Shown here in pieces: positions 28,550 to 40,200 of a DNA stretch of 64,000 nt (position 1 is its first letter; each line of letters starts with the position of its first letter). Made by a program: the position numbers and the translations under genes. This DNA is from Haemophilus parainfluenzae. GTDB lineage: Bacteria; Pseudomonadota; Gammaproteobacteria; Enterobacterales; Pasteurellaceae. Location of the stretch: the NCBI RefSeq assembly GCF_014931375.1, contig NZ_CP063117.1, positions 682,001 to 746,000 of the forward strand. The letters are read 5' to 3'. The notes beneath the pieces are model-generated. The model was not told the DNA's origin and searched no databases. It saw only the letters and a list, made by a program, of their open reading frames with translations.

Positions 28550-30061
28550 TTATTCCGCGTCTTCTTTTGCCCACTCTAATGAGCGTTTCACCGCTTTTTT
28601 CCAACCTTTATAACGACGTTCACGTTTTTCTTCGTCATTATCTGGAGTAAAAGTACGTTCTACACGTGCTTTGTCGTGAAGCTCATCTAAATCTTTCCAG
28701 AAACCAACGGCAAGACCTGCAAGGTAAGCGGCACCAAGTGCGGTTACTTCTTTCACTACTGGACGCTCAACATTCACATCTAAAATATCCGCTTGGAATT
28801 GCATTAAGAAATTGTTGTTGGTTGCGCCACCATCGACACGTAAATATTGTAAGCGTTGACCTGAGTCAGATTGCATTGCTTCTAACACATCACGGGTTTG
28901 GTAAGCAATGGATTCAAGGGTTGCGCGTACAATATGGTTACGGTTAGAACCACGAGAAAGACCGAAAATTGCACCGCGTGCATACGGATCCCAATATGGT
29001 GCGCCTAAACCAGTGAAGGCTGGTACGACATATACCCCGTTGCTGTCAGGAACTTTTTGTGCGAAGTATTCGGAGTCATGGCTGTCATGTACGATTTTGA
29101 GTTCATCACGTAACCATTGGATTGAAGCACCAGCGATAAATACCGAACCTTCAAGCGCGTATTCTGGTTCGCCTTTAGCGTTACACGCGATGGTGGTTAA
29201 TAGACCATTTTTAGAGGTAATAGCTTTATCACCGGTGTGAAGCAACATAAAGCAGCCTGTACCATAGGTATTTTTTGCTTGGCCTGCGCGTGTACATAGA
29301 TGGCCGTAAAGTGCTGCTTGTTGGTCACCCGCGATGCCCGCAACTGGAATACGTACACCGCCTTTACCCCCGATATTGGTTTGGCCATACACTTCGGAAG
29401 AATTGCGTACTTCAGGCAACATAGAGCGTGGAATATTTAATAATTCCAACATTTTGTCATCCCATTTTTTCGTATGGATGTTAAATAACATGGTACGGGA
29501 TGCGTTAGTGTAATCCGTTACGTGAACACGGCCTTGGGTTAATTTCCATACAAGCCAGGTATCTACGGTACCAAATAGAAGCTCACCGCGTTCCGCTTTT
29601 TCGCGTGCACCTTCTACATTGTCCAAAATCCATTTCACTTTTGTACCGGAGAAGTATGGGTCTACCACTAACCCAGTGGTGTTGCGGATATATTCTTCGT
29701 GACCATCCGCTTTAAGTTTGTCTGTAATATCTGCGGTACGACGACATTGCCACACAATCGCATTATAAACCGGTGTGCCGGTTGCTTTTTCCCACACAAT
29801 GGTGGTTTCACGTTGGTTAGTAATACCAATTGCCGCGATTTCATCTGAGGTAATGCCTGCTTTTGCAACCACTTCGTTTAATGTTGAACTTTGTGTTGCC
29901 CAAATTTCCATTGGATTATGTTCCACCCAGCCTGCGCGTGGATAAATTTGTGTAAATTCACGTTGGGCGATTTCGACAACATTCGCATTGTGATCTAATA
30001 ATACTGCACGAGAGCTTGTGGTACCTTGGTCCAAAGCGATGATGTATTTTTTGTCTGTCAT
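28550..30061 (-). CDS. glpK: Glycerol kinase
   Basis: GlpK phosphorylates glycerol to glycerol-3-phosphate, trapping it in the cell. The 503-residue protein begins [21 protein letters not shown], the FGGY-kinase phosphate motif, and carries the FGGY signatures [17 protein letters not shown] and [14 protein letters not shown] chose ATG 30061 behind AAGGAA; a longer upstream frame adds 11 residues absent from the family. One uptake signal (28736-28744) is inside the gene. Unlike the glpFK operon of E. coli, glpK here diverges from glpF across a 372-bp control region. Confidence 0.97.
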   Translation of the reverse strand: MTDKKYIIALDQGTTSSRAVLLDHNANVVEIAQREFTQIYPRAGWVEHNPMEIWATQSSTLNEVVAKAGITSDEIAAIGITNQRETTIVWEKATGTPVYNAIVWQCRRTADITDKLKADGHEEYIRNTTGLVVDPYFSGTKVKWILDNVEGAREKAERGELLFGTVDTWLVWKLTQGRVHVTDYTNASRTMLFNIHTKKWDDKMLELLNIPRSMLPEVRNSSEVYGQTNIGGKGGVRIPVAGIAGDQQAALYGHLCTRAGQAKNTYGTGCFMLLHTGDKAITSKNGLLTTIACNAKGEPEYALEGSVFIAGASIQWLRDELKIVHDSHDSEYFAQKVPDSNGVYVVPAFTGLGAPYWDPYARGAIFGLSRGSNRNHIVRATLESIAYQTRDVLEAMQSDSGQRLQYLRVDGGATNNNFLMQFQADILDVNVERPVVKEVTALGAAYLAGLAVGFWKDLDELHDKARVERTFTPDNDEEKRERRYKGWKKAVKRSLEWAKEDAE

Positions 30062-30123
30062 GGTGCTATTCCTTAGAGTGCTTGACACTCTCATTAAATG
30101 AATGAAGAAATTTTGAGCTTAAA

Positions 30124-30171
30124 CGAACAAATTGCGAACCTAACTTAATTGAATTCGAACCTAATTGGAAC
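30124..30171. promoter_or_regulatory. Phased CGAAC repeats, candidate GlpR operators
   Basis: CGAAC occurs at 30124, 30135 and 30156, and GGAAC at 30167, at spacings of 11, 21 and 11 bp. CGAACCTAA is repeated exactly at 30135 and 30156. CGAAC is the core of E. coli GlpR half-sites. The repeats lie close to the glpK start, consistent with repression. Confidence 0.5.
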
Positions 30172-30187
30172 AAGCAATGTTGGGTTT

Positions 30188-30203
30188 TGTGATAGGTGTC
30201 ACA
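30188..30203. promoter_or_regulatory. CRP (CRP-N) site between glpK and glpF
   Basis: TGTGA-TAGGTG-TCACA has perfect half-sites and predicts cAMP-CRP activation of glycerol uptake genes. Confidence 0.8.
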
Positions 30204-30433
30204 GATTTCTCCCCGAAAAAATGTAAACAATTGTGTTAACGCACAAAATAATGTGATCGCTCTCTCATTTTTAGAAAATAGATCGGTTTCATCTATTGAA
30301 TTAATTGGTAAAAACTAGATAATGGCGCCACTCACTTTGAGTATCTCAATATTTGATCAAACAACGAAACGAATTGCAAAGCAAGATTTCTTTAATGAAA
30401 TCATTAAGTTAATCATTATTTGGAGATTCTCTT

Positions 30434-31177
30434 ATGAATGCCTATTTTGCAGAATTTTTTGGCACAGCGCTCTTAATCCTGTTAGGTAACGGTGTGGTAG
30501 CCAACGTATGTTTAAATAAAACGAAAGGGCAAAGTTCTGGTTGGATTGTGATTACTACCGCGTGGGCATTTGCAGTGTATGTGGCCGTCGTTGTGACAGG
30601 TCCTTACAGTGGGGCGCACTTAAATCCAGCGGTAACACTTGGTGTGGCAATGAAGGGTGCATTTGCTTGGGAACTGGTACCAGGCTACATCGCGGCACAA
30701 GTTGTGGGGGGCATGGTAGGTGCGTTGTTGGTTTATATTATGTATAAAGATCACTTTGCAGCGACCGAAGAAGAGGGTTTAAAACGCGCTTGTTTCTGTA
30801 CTGAACCAGCAATTCGTAACTATCCAATCAACTTAGTAAATGAAATCGTTGGTACCTTCGTGCTTGTTTTCGTGATTTTCTATCTTGCGGGAGCAAACAT
30901 CACTTTACCAGGCACGGCAGAAAGCACGCCAATTGGTTTAGGTTCTATCGGAGCATTACCAGTAGCGATTTTAGTTTGGGCAATTGGTTTGAGCTTAGGT
31001 GGCACAACCGGTTATGCGATCAATCCAGCTCGAGATCTTGGTCCGCGCTTAACCTTAGGTCTTTTCCTGGGTGGTACATTAAAAACTAAAGCTGACTGGG
31101 GATACAGTTGGGTGCCGGTTGTAGGGCCATTTATCGGTGCGGCTTTAGCAGCAGTATTCTATAATGCGATTATGTAA
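30434..31177 (+). CDS. glpF: Glycerol facilitator (aquaglyceroporin)
   Basis: GlpF is the inner-membrane channel for glycerol entry. The 247 residues have six membrane helices and two NPA half-helices: GAHLNPAVTLGVA near residue 62 and GYAINPARDLGPR near residue 200. The Asp after the second NPA (NPARD) is the glycerol-channel type. GGAGA is the Shine-Dalgarno. It diverges from glpK, sharing a CRP site. Confidence 0.96.
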   Translation: MNAYFAEFFGTALLILLGNGVVANVCLNKTKGQSSGWIVITTAWAFAVYVAVVVTGPYSGAHLNPAVTLGVAMKGAFAWELVPGYIAAQVVGGMVGALLVYIMYKDHFAATEEEGLKRACFCTEPAIRNYPINLVNEIVGTFVLVFVIFYLAGANITLPGTAESTPIGLGSIGALPVAILVWAIGLSLGGTTGYAINPARDLGPRLTLGLFLGGTLKTKADWGYSWVPVVGPFIGAALAAVFYNAIM

Positions 31178-31188
31178 TTTATTCAAAT

Positions 31189-31234
31189 AGAAAGAGCGGT
31201 CAAAATTCATGATGTTTTTTGACCGCTCTTTTTA
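31189..31234. terminator. Bidirectional terminator with GAGCGGTC arms after glpF
   Basis: AAAGAGCGGTCAAAA pairs with TTTTGACCGCTCTTTT around a short loop. Both arms carry the GAGCGG variant. Confidence 0.85.
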
Positions 31235-31247
31235 TATTTAGGAGGGA

Positions 31248-32018
31248 TTAAATACAATAATCTTCGAATTCCATTGGCATTTTAGCTTGCAATAAGAATT
31301 GTTTGGTGCGTTCTTGCTGTGGATGACTGAAGAATTCAGCCGCGGTATTTTGTTCAACTACCTGACCATTTTCCATGAGAATCACGCGATCTGCCACATC
31401 TTTGGCAAAATTCAATTCATGAGTGACGATAATCATTGTCCAACCTTCTTGCGCGAGCATTTTGAGCGCTTGTAACACTTCACCGACGAGTTCAGGGTCA
31501 AGAGCAGAAGTAGGCTCATCTAACAAGATAATATCGGGTTTAACGGCTAAAGCACGGGCGATCCCGACACGTTGCTGTTGACCACCAGAAAGTTGAGAGG
31601 GATATAAATCCGCTTTCGCTTTTAAACCAACTTTTTCCAATAATGCTAAGGCTTTTTCACGTGCAATCTCTTTCGCTTGTTTTTGCACAACTACCATGCC
31701 TTCCATCACATTTTCGAGAGCTGTGCGATGGGGAAATAGATTGTATTGTTGGAATACCATTGAAGAACGACGACGCAATTTTAGTTCATCGGATTTGCTG
31801 ATCTTCTTGCTGAAATCAATAGTTAAGCTTCCATCAGTAAATGCTAATACCCCTTTTTCTGGGCGTTCGAGCAAATTTAAACAGCGTAAAAAAGTCGTTT
31901 TGCCTGAACCTGATGGACCCAGAATGGCAACCACTTCACCTTTATTAATTTCAAAATCAATGCCTTTTAATACATGGTGGCCATTAAAACTTTTCTGAAT
32001 ATTCGTGACTTTTAACAT
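31248..32018 (-). CDS. Polar amino-acid (probably L-cystine) ABC transporter ATPase
   Basis: A 256-residue importer ATPase. Walker A is GPSGSGKTT near residue 35, the Q-loop is VFQQYNLFPHRT, the signature is LSGGQQQRVGIARAL, Walker B is IILLDEPTSALD and the switch His is in VTHEL. The GlnQ/TcyN-type pattern fits polar amino acids. It is the third gene of a binding protein-permease-ATPase operon located beside cysK and cysZ, which favours cystine as substrate. The substrate is inferred. Confidence 0.88.
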   Translation of the reverse strand: MLKVTNIQKSFNGHHVLKGIDFEINKGEVVAILGPSGSGKTTFLRCLNLLERPEKGVLAFTDGSLTIDFSKKISKSDELKLRRRSSMVFQQYNLFPHRTALENVMEGMVVVQKQAKEIAREKALALLEKVGLKAKADLYPSQLSGGQQQRVGIARALAVKPDIILLDEPTSALDPELVGEVLQALKMLAQEGWTMIIVTHELNFAKDVADRVILMENGQVVEQNTAAEFFSHPQQERTKQFLLQAKMPMEFEDYCI

Positions 32019-32027
32019 AACCAGTCC

Positions 32028-32750
32028 TTATAAATGGCGAGAAAGGCGTTTTTCTAAACGGGTTTGTCCCATCGACAGCACAAAACAGAAAACCCAATAA
32101 ATGAGAGCCGCTTCACTATAAATTAAAATAAATTCGTAGTTTTCAGCTGTGATGTTTTGCGCCACACGAAATAATTCCGCAATCCAAACGAGTGAAGCAA
32201 GGGATGTATCTTTCACTGTGCTAATAAACGTATTTGATAGCGAAGGGACGGAAATACGTAACGCTTGCGGCATAATGGTACGCACGAAAGCTTGTGTGTA
32301 ATTCATGCCTATCGCATAAGAGGCTTCCCATTGACCTTTAGGAATCGCAAGAACGGAGGCCCTCACCGTTTCTGCTGCATAAGCACCAATGTTAATGGAG
32401 AACGCAATAATTGCGGTTGGAAAAGGTTCTAGCTTGATACCAACCTCAGGTAAACCATAGAAAATAATGAAGATCTGCACCAACATTGGGGTGCCACGAA
32501 TAATTGAAATATAAGTGCGACAAATGCCCTGCAGAATTTTGGTCATTAAATTGGGATGCGGTAATGTGCAAATCACAGCCACGATAACCGCAATGAATAA
32601 ACCACAAAAGAAGGAAATGACCGCCAGGGGAATCGTATATAAAATTGCCCCTTCCATCATAGGCCAAAACGAGCTGATTACATAATCAGCTCGTTCTGTG
32701 GTCATAAATGGAAGGCTGGCTAACCAATTATTGAGTAATGTCATCGCCAA
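32028..32750 (-). CDS. Polar amino-acid (probably L-cystine) ABC permease
   Basis: A 240-residue inner-membrane permease of the HisM/TcyB type, with five hydrophobic segments and the EAA loop ([21 protein letters not shown] as adjacent pieces). Its start overlaps the end of the binding-protein gene by 23 bp, and the ATPase gene follows 9 bp later, so the three are one operon. Confidence 0.87.
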   Translation of the reverse strand: MAMTLLNNWLASLPFMTTERADYVISSFWPMMEGAILYTIPLAVISFFCGLFIAVIVAVICTLPHPNLMTKILQGICRTYISIIRGTPMLVQIFIIFYGLPEVGIKLEPFPTAIIAFSINIGAYAAETVRASVLAIPKGQWEASYAIGMNYTQAFVRTIMPQALRISVPSLSNTFISTVKDTSLASLVWIAELFRVAQNITAENYEFILIYSEAALIYWVFCFVLSMGQTRLEKRLSRHL

Positions 32751-33501
32751 ACCATTTGATTGAAATTTGTTTTAAAGTTCCGTCTTTGCGTAGTTCTTCA
32801 AGTGCTTGGTTCACTTTTGCAATAAGCGGTTCTTCACCTTTCAAGAAAGCAAAACCAGTTGGGATTTTTTTATCACTTTCTACAGCAATTTTTAAGCCTG
32901 CATTAGGTTGTTTTTTGAAGTAATCTAACACCGCGAGTTTATCATTTACAGTTGCATCAACACGACCTTGTTTTACTGCTTCAAGGTTTTGCGCCAAGCT
33001 ATCAACGGTCACAATAATTGCACCATTATCACGAGCGTCTTTACTCCAGTTACTGGTTGCAGATTGTGCAGATTTTTTACCTTTTAAATCAGGGAATGAT
33101 TTAATGCTATCGTTATCGGCTTTCGTCACGATTACGCCAGCAGAGTAGTTATAAGGTGCACTGTAATCATATTTTTTTAAACGTTCTGGGCTTGGATTGG
33201 TTTGGTTCGCAATAACATCAAAGCGTTTTGCGTTCAAACCTGCATACATGCCGTCCCAAGCGGTTTCTTTAAATTCGACTTTCCAACCTAATTTTTGCGC
33301 CACTTTTTCGATAATTTCCACATCAAAACCGGTTAACTTGCCATCTTTGTCGTGGAAAGTAAATGGTGCGTAAGTACCCTCAGTACCAACTAATAAGGTT
33401 TTAGTTTGTTCAACGCGATCAGCAATTTCACCGGCGTTAGCAAAAGTAGAAAGGGCTAATCCTGCCGCTAAAAGTGCGGTGCTAAAAAATGATTTTTTCA
33501 T
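32728..33501 (-). CDS. Polar amino-acid (probably L-cystine) binding protein
   Basis: A 257-residue periplasmic binding protein of the SBP_bac_3 family, with a signal peptide (about 1-23, ending TFANA). Ligand-pocket segments are [49 protein letters not shown] and [10 protein letters not shown]. The TcyJ/FliY-like pattern and the position next to cysK suggest cystine. An uptake signal (33472-33480) encodes part of the signal peptide (STALLAAG). Confidence 0.88.
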   Translation of the reverse strand: MKKSFFSTALLAAGLALSTFANAGEIADRVEQTKTLLVGTEGTYAPFTFHDKDGKLTGFDVEIIEKVAQKLGWKVEFKETAWDGMYAGLNAKRFDVIANQTNPSPERLKKYDYSAPYNYSAGVIVTKADNDSIKSFPDLKGKKSAQSATSNWSKDARDNGAIIVTVDSLAQNLEAVKQGRVDATVNDKLAVLDYFKKQPNAGLKIAVESDKKIPTGFAFLKGEEPLIAKVNQALEELRKDGTLKQISIKWFGDDITQ

Positions 33502-33629
33502 AAGTATTCCTTTTTTAGATAAATAACGAAAGTGAAATGAATTATAAGAAGCGAAAAAGAAAAGAAAAGTATTATTTATTTATGAATTATTTCCTTTAGT
33601 TATATCAAATAAAATTTGTTTAATTAATA

Positions 33630-33660
33630 AACAAAAAAGGTCTGTAAAAACAGACCTTAG
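33630..33660 (-). terminator. Terminator of cysK
   Basis: On the minus strand AAGGTCTGT and ACAGACCTT form a perfect stem around TTTT, followed by TTTTTTGTTT. Confidence 0.87.
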
Positions 33661-33683
33661 ATTAAATGAATTCAATCAATCGA

Positions 33684-34634
33684 TTAAGCTTCAATACCTT
33701 CAAATAACGCCGTACTTAAATAACGTTCTGATGCAGAAGGTAAGATCGCAACAATTAATTTATCTTGGAATTCTGGTAGTTTTGCTAAGCGGTCAGCCGC
33801 TGCCACTGCAGCACCTGAAGAAATACCCGCAAGAATACCTTCTTCAGCCATTAAGCGACGAGCGGTCGCAATTGCCGTATCGCTATCTACAGTTTCCACA
33901 CGATCAATTAATGATAAATCTAAGTTTTTCGGAATGAAGCCCGCACCGATACCTTGAATTTTGTGTGGACCTGGTTTCACTTCTTGACCAGCAAGGGTTT
34001 GGCTAATAACAGGTGATTCTGTTGGTTCAACCGCTACAGAGGTAATTTTTTTACCGTGATCTAACTTGATCGCACGAGAAATACCGGTAATTGTACCACC
34101 GGTACCCACACCGGCAACTACGACATCAACTTTACCTTCAGTATCTTTCCAGATTTCTTCACCAGTAGTTTGACGGTGAATGTCCGGGTTAGCCGGGTTT
34201 TCAAATTGTTTTAGCATCACATAATGATTTGGGTTAGACGCCACAATTTCTTCAGCTTTGGCAATCGCACCTTTCATCCCTTTTGAGCCTTCAGTAAGCA
34301 CAAGATTCACGCCTAAACCACGTAATAAACGTTTACGTTCAAGACTCATGGTTTCAGGCATGGTTAAGGTGATTTTATAACCGCGCGCTGCTGCTACATA
34401 AGCTAAAGCAATACCGGTGTTACCGCTGGTTGCATCTACAATTTCTTTACCCGCTGTTAAAATGCCGTCTTTTTCTGCTTGCCAAATCATATTGGCACCA
34501 ATACGGCATTTCACGCTAAAGCTTGGGTTGCGACCTTCAATTTTTACGACAACGTTACCATTGTGTCCGAAGTGTTTTAAACGAACTAATGGAGTATTAC
34601 CGATTGAGTATGAGTTATCTGCATAAATTGTCAT
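33684..34634 (-). CDS. cysK: Cysteine synthase A (O-acetylserine sulfhydrylase)
   Basis: CysK makes cysteine from O-acetylserine and sulfide using PLP. The 316-residue protein has the PLP lysine in [16 protein letters not shown] near residue 43, the phosphate/substrate loop [10 protein letters not shown] and the glycine loop [13 protein letters not shown]. Shine-Dalgarno AAGGA is present. It lies between the ABC importer and cysZ on the same strand, forming a sulfur-assimilation block. A terminator separates it from the importer operon. Confidence 0.96.
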   Translation of the reverse strand: MTIYADNSYSIGNTPLVRLKHFGHNGNVVVKIEGRNPSFSVKCRIGANMIWQAEKDGILTAGKEIVDATSGNTGIALAYVAAARGYKITLTMPETMSLERKRLLRGLGVNLVLTEGSKGMKGAIAKAEEIVASNPNHYVMLKQFENPANPDIHRQTTGEEIWKDTEGKVDVVVAGVGTGGTITGISRAIKLDHGKKITSVAVEPTESPVISQTLAGQEVKPGPHKIQGIGAGFIPKNLDLSLIDRVETVDSDTAIATARRLMAEEGILAGISSGAAVAAADRLAKLPEFQDKLIVAILPSASERYLSTALFEGIEA

Positions 34635-34734
34635 TTTACTGTCCTTTTATATTTTGGAATGAGTTGATGCAGTAGTTATAACACCGGCTTTTATATAAAA
34701 AAAATAGTTAATAGCTATATTTTATAACTAAATG

Positions 34735-35583
34735 CTATTTATTCACGATGTTATTTCCTGAAGGCTTAATTTCTGTACTCGTAGAACGTGTCACAATTTG
34801 TGTTGAACCTGAAGTGCGGTCAAAATTCATATCAAATTTTAATTGTGAGCGATAATTTTCGACCCACATTACTGTTGCACCACAGACGGCCACAGGAATA
34901 ATTACTAAGTTCACGATCGGCAATGCGGTACAAAGGGTAATTAATGCCCCGAATATCAGGCTTTGAGAACGTCTTTCGCCTAACGCATTTTTCATAATGC
35001 CAAAAGAAATTTTATGGTTATCAAACGGGTAGTCACAGTACTGAATCGCCATCATCCAACAAGTAAATAGGAAGGTTAGTACTGGAATAATGGTTTGTCC
35101 AATAACTGGGATAAAACTCAATAAGAACAAGCCCACGAATTTCGGTAAGCTGTACCATAGTTTTTGCCATTCACGATTTAGCATACGCGGCACATCTTTC
35201 ATAATTTCAGCAAAACCATCATCATTAACAGCTTCGCCAGTCAGCATTTTTTCGACTTTTTCTGCTAACAATCCATTAAACGGTGCGGCAATAAAGCCTG
35301 AAAGTGTTGTAAAGGCAAAATAGAAAAATAAGAGAATTGAGCCAATAGACAGCACGAGCAAAATCACACTTAAAAAGCTTAACCAATCAGGAATAAAGCT
35401 CATCACCCAGTCGATCATCGTGGAGATTTGTGAAACAAATAGCCAAAATAAGCCAGTGAGTAGGACGACGTTAAGTAAAATCGGCATAATCACAAAACGG
35501 CGGAGGCCTTTTTGCGTAATGAAATGCCAACCCATCACGAAATGATTGAAAGCAGATTTTATTTCATTTTGATCGATCATCAT
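34735..35583 (-). CDS. cysZ: Sulfate transporter CysZ
   Basis: CysZ mediates high-affinity sulfate uptake feeding cysteine synthesis. The 282-residue inner-membrane protein has several long hydrophobic regions. Family blocks include [21 protein letters not shown] at the start, [15 protein letters not shown] mid-protein, [13 protein letters not shown], and [13 protein letters not shown]. It is longer than E. coli CysZ (253) at the C terminus, where an uptake signal (34812-34820) and a Thr/Ser-rich tail are encoded. It precedes cysK in the same direction. Confidence 0.92.
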   Translation of the reverse strand: MMIDQNEIKSAFNHFVMGWHFITQKGLRRFVIMPILLNVVLLTGLFWLFVSQISTMIDWVMSFIPDWLSFLSVILLVLSIGSILLFFYFAFTTLSGFIAAPFNGLLAEKVEKMLTGEAVNDDGFAEIMKDVPRMLNREWQKLWYSLPKFVGLFLLSFIPVIGQTIIPVLTFLFTCWMMAIQYCDYPFDNHKISFGIMKNALGERRSQSLIFGALITLCTALPIVNLVIIPVAVCGATVMWVENYRSQLKFDMNFDRTSGSTQIVTRSTSTEIKPSGNNIVNK

Positions 35584-35751
35584 TGTTCCTTTAAATTGAA
35601 AAGTAAAAAATACAAAATGTCACAGAAAGACAATATTTTTTGAGAAAAATTCCATCTCATCCCTTTTAATATCTTGTTTGCTTTCCTATTTTTTCACCTG
35701 TGGAAATGTGGTAGGATTAGCAAAAAATCATTGCGTTAAGGAGCAACAAGA

Positions 35752-36786
35752 ATGGACTTAAATACCATTTTGATTATTTTAGGGGTAATTGCTTTAATTG
35801 CCTTAGTGGTACACGGATTATGGTCAAATCGCCGTGAGAAATCAAAATATTTTAAAAGCGCGAATACATTTAACCGCACTTCTAAAAACGGTGAGGTCAA
35901 TCCTTTTTCGCAAGCTGCTGATCCTAATGCGGATATTCGTTTAACACATCGTGCTCAAGCGGCACAGCCTGTACAACAAAGTGTTCAACCTAAAGTGGCA
36001 CCACAGGCAGCAAGCCAACAGCAATTTAATTTTGATGAGCAACGTGCTCAAGTGGATGCGCGTCAAATAGAAAAAAGCGTCGATGATATTAAAATCTCCT
36101 TACCAAATCAGCCGGTTTATGAGATGAACACGGCGCAACCTGCTCCTGCGCCACAGCCTGAACCTGTGGTTTATCCTGAAACGAATGTACAACCGAAACC
36201 ACGTTTGGCAGAAATGACAATCGAAGAGTTAGAAGCTCAAAGCAATGATTTTGATGGTGTGAATTCTTCTTCGACTGAATTGCGTGAGCAGTTAGCCGAG
36301 ATGTCATTAAATCCAACTCAAGAACCTACTCATGAGAACGTACATTTTAACTATCACGAACCGGTAGAAGTGGAAAAACCAAAACAAACCACTGGCTTTG
36401 TTCAACTTTATGTCATTTCAAATCAAAATCGTGAATTCTATGGTCCGCAATTATCTCAATCTTTAGAAAACTTGGGATTCATTTTTGGTGAGCGTCAAAT
36501 GTATCACCGCCACTTTGATTTAAGTGTGGCAAGCCCGGTTTTATTTAGCGTGGCAAACATTGAACAGCCAGGTACGTTTGATTATTACAATATGGCCGAG
36601 TTTTCAACTATGGGCGTGGTACTCTTCATGCAGCTACCATCGCCAGGTAATAATTTGGCTAACTTACGTATGATGATTCGCGCAGCGAAAACCATCGCAG
36701 AAGATTTAGGTGGCGTGGTGTTGACTGATCAGCAAGAGATTTTTGATGATGTAGCTGAGCAGGATTATTTATCTCGCATCGCATAA
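35752..36786 (+). CDS. zipA: Cell division protein ZipA
   Basis: ZipA tethers FtsZ to the inner membrane at the septum. The 344-residue protein has an N-terminal membrane helix (LNTILIILGVIALIALVVHGLW, residues 2-23, in adjacent parts) and a basic stretch. A Pro/Gln-rich linker spans about 60-210 and a C-terminal FtsZ-binding domain about 212-344 (GFVQLYVISNQNREF, then LFMQLPSPGNNLANLRMM). Shine-Dalgarno AAGGAG. ligA follows, as in other gammaproteobacteria. Confidence 0.96.
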   Translation: MDLNTILIILGVIALIALVVHGLWSNRREKSKYFKSANTFNRTSKNGEVNPFSQAADPNADIRLTHRAQAAQPVQQSVQPKVAPQAASQQQFNFDEQRAQVDARQIEKSVDDIKISLPNQPVYEMNTAQPAPAPQPEPVVYPETNVQPKPRLAEMTIEELEAQSNDFDGVNSSSTELREQLAEMSLNPTQEPTHENVHFNYHEPVEVEKPKQTTGFVQLYVISNQNREFYGPQLSQSLENLGFIFGERQMYHRHFDLSVASPVLFSVANIEQPGTFDYYNMAEFSTMGVVLFMQLPSPGNNLANLRMMIRAAKTIAEDLGGVVLTDQQEIFDDVAEQDYLSRIA

Positions 36787-36803
36787 AACGCACTAAAAAA
36801 TAA

Positions 36804-38882
<2,079 letters not shown>

Positions 38883-38898
38883 TTAAACAGTTAGAAAA

Positions 38899-38934
38899 CA
38901 AAATGGGGCGTAAAAATTACGCCCCATTTTTTAT
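38899..38934 (+). terminator. Terminator of ligA
   Basis: AAAATGGGGCGT and ACGCCCCATTTT form a 12-bp stem followed by TT. Confidence 0.87.
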
Positions 38935-38956
38935 CTCAAAAACACGCTCTAAATTG

Positions 38957-38991
38957 ACCGCACTTCATCTCATCTCAAGATTAAGTGCGGT
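38957..38991. repeat. Inverted uptake-sequence pair, outward order
   Basis: ACCGCACTT (38957-38965) precedes AAGTGCGGT (38983-38991), the reverse order of the usual terminator pairs. It lies between ligA and the convergent coiled-coil gene. A hairpin is possible, but only a short T-tract follows. Confidence 0.7.
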
Positions 38992-39026
38992 TTAACTTTT
39001 CTTCTTAATAAACAATAGCGGACATT

Positions 39027-39590
39027 TTAAGCTCTTAATTTACTGGCTCCGCGTTCCAGTTGTGTCGCCAAGCATTCTTTGGAGGCAATAATTTGTTTAC
39101 CAAAACGTTTATATAAACGTTGTTTTAATTTTGCCAATCCTTTCACTTTAGCACTTTTTTCTGCCCCAAATAGCTGCTTAATATGGAGTGTCACCTGGCC
39201 AATCTCTTGTAAGGCTACACCTGTTTTGGCTTTTAATTCGTTTAATTGGAACGTGATTTTTTCTTGTACATTCTGTTCCAATCGTTGCGTTAATTCTGTC
39301 GTATCGGCGGTTTCATTTTGACACAACTGTTCAAATTCGGCGATTTCTGTACTGAAATCTAGCTGTAACCCTTGTTCCAGTTCAATTAATACTGCCGTGC
39401 CGTATTCCAATTGTGACGTTAATTGCTGTTGGCTTTGAACTAATTGATTTTGAATGGCTTCACTTTGCTCAATACATTCATTTAATGACTGTTTTATTTT
39501 TGTTTGTTGTTGCATAGCAGAGGCTTTTAGTGAATCAATTCGTTCTTGAATTTGCTGCATAAGATCTGACATTGTTTGTACGTTTTCCAT
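39027..39590 (-). CDS. Coiled-coil protein of unknown function
   Basis: A 187-residue, Gln/Glu/Lys-rich, almost entirely helical protein with heptad-like spacing over about residues 5-135. It has no signal peptide or membrane helix, and a basic C terminus (KVKGLAKLKQRLYKRFGKQ) that could bind nucleic acid or membranes. ATG 39590 is preceded by AAAGGAGAAG, stronger than an upstream in-frame start. It follows the YgiW-like gene on the same strand, but an uptake-sequence pair lies between them. I do not recognise the family. Confidence 0.75.
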   Translation of the reverse strand: MENVQTMSDLMQQIQERIDSLKASAMQQQTKIKQSLNECIEQSEAIQNQLVQSQQQLTSQLEYGTAVLIELEQGLQLDFSTEIAEFEQLCQNETADTTELTQRLEQNVQEKITFQLNELKAKTGVALQEIGQVTLHIKQLFGAEKSAKVKGLAKLKQRLYKRFGKQIIASKECLATQLERGASKLRA

Positions 39591-39613
39591 TTTCTTCTCC
39601 TTTGGGATTTTTA

Positions 39614-39636
39614 ACCGCACTTAAGAAAAGTGCGGT
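39614..39636. repeat. Close inverted uptake-sequence pair between ygiW-like and coiled-coil genes
   Basis: ACCGCACTT (39614-39622) and AAGTGCGGT (39628-39636) are separated by 5 bases. On the minus strand this hairpin could act as a weak terminator after the ygiW-like gene. Confidence 0.7.
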
Positions 39637-39647
39637 CATTTTGTTAC

Positions 39648-40034
39648 TTATTTTTTGATGATTTGTTTCACATCAATATCTGTTTTATTCCATTCTTTAT
39701 CGACTTTACCGATAATTTGAATGTTATCTTGAGGTGCTATCGTTTGACCATTCCATGCTTTTTTGCTGACTTCAATTTGGATTTCTTTTCCACTTGCATC
39801 TTTAAATAAGAAATCCTTTTTACCAATTTGTTTTACAATTTGTCCGTCTAAACGAACTGGAGTGTTATCATTGGCATTTAATGCATCAGCGACGGTTTTC
39901 ACAATGACGCTTTCATCTACAAAACCTTGTTGAGTGACTTGATTCTTGCCATCATTAAATCCTTGCGCCATTGCGGTGTTATATACGGCAACAGAAGATA
40001 ATGCGATAGCTGCAACAGTAAGTAATTTTTTCAT
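39648..40034 (-). CDS. ygiW: YgiW/YdeI-family (BOF) periplasmic stress protein
   Basis: A 128-residue exported protein with a signal peptide (about 1-23, ending TAMAQG) and a single OB-fold BOF domain (PVRLDGQIVKQIGKKDFLFKD, then EIQIEVSKKAWNG and IQIIGKVDKEWNKTDIDVKQI). YgiW/VisP-type proteins are linked to stress tolerance, and in several Pasteurellaceae ygiW is the first gene of the QseBC operon. Here no qseBC follows, but two CTTAA-N6-CTTAA boxes typical of QseB/PmrA regulators lie upstream. Shine-Dalgarno AGGAGAA. The function is inferred from the family. Confidence 0.85.
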   Translation of the reverse strand: MKKLLTVAAIALSSVAVYNTAMAQGFNDGKNQVTQQGFVDESVIVKTVADALNANDNTPVRLDGQIVKQIGKKDFLFKDASGKEIQIEVSKKAWNGQTIAPQDNIQIIGKVDKEWNKTDIDVKQIIKK

Positions 40035-40109
40035 AGTTTGTTCTCCTAAATAAGATAATCATAAAGTAAGTTGAAAGTTTTGCTTTCAGATGTATTAAAT
40101 CATTCAAAT

Positions 40110-40125
40110 CTTAATCTTTTCTTAA
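40110..40125 (+). promoter_or_regulatory. QseB/PmrA-type box (plus strand)
   Basis: CTTAA-TCTTTT-CTTAA is a perfect direct repeat with a 6-bp spacer, about 75-90 bp before the ygiW start. Confidence 0.6.
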
Positions 40126-40200
40126 GTGATTAACATTTTTCAGATTTATTTATCGATTGGGTTGTTTGCCTTTCAATGAGTGTATTTAAACAAGAGAATC

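Larger units (their letters stand above)
30062..30433. promoter_or_regulatory. 372-bp divergent glpK/glpF control region
   Basis: There is no gene in this gap. It holds four (C/G)GAAC half-sites in helical phase (30124-30171), a perfect CRP site (30188-30203), and a near-palindrome TTGTGTTAACGCACAA (30231-30246). Both divergent promoters must lie here, but I could not fix their -35/-10 boxes with confidence. Confidence 0.6.

Noticed and set aside
28908-29240. 110-codon open frame antisense to glpK
   Set aside because: It lies wholly inside a highly conserved kinase and shows no independent coding features.
30231-30246. TTGTGTTAACGCACAA as a second CRP site
   Set aside because: The half-sites are too close (wrong spacer) for CRP. 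Retained only as an unexplained palindrome in the glpK/glpF region.
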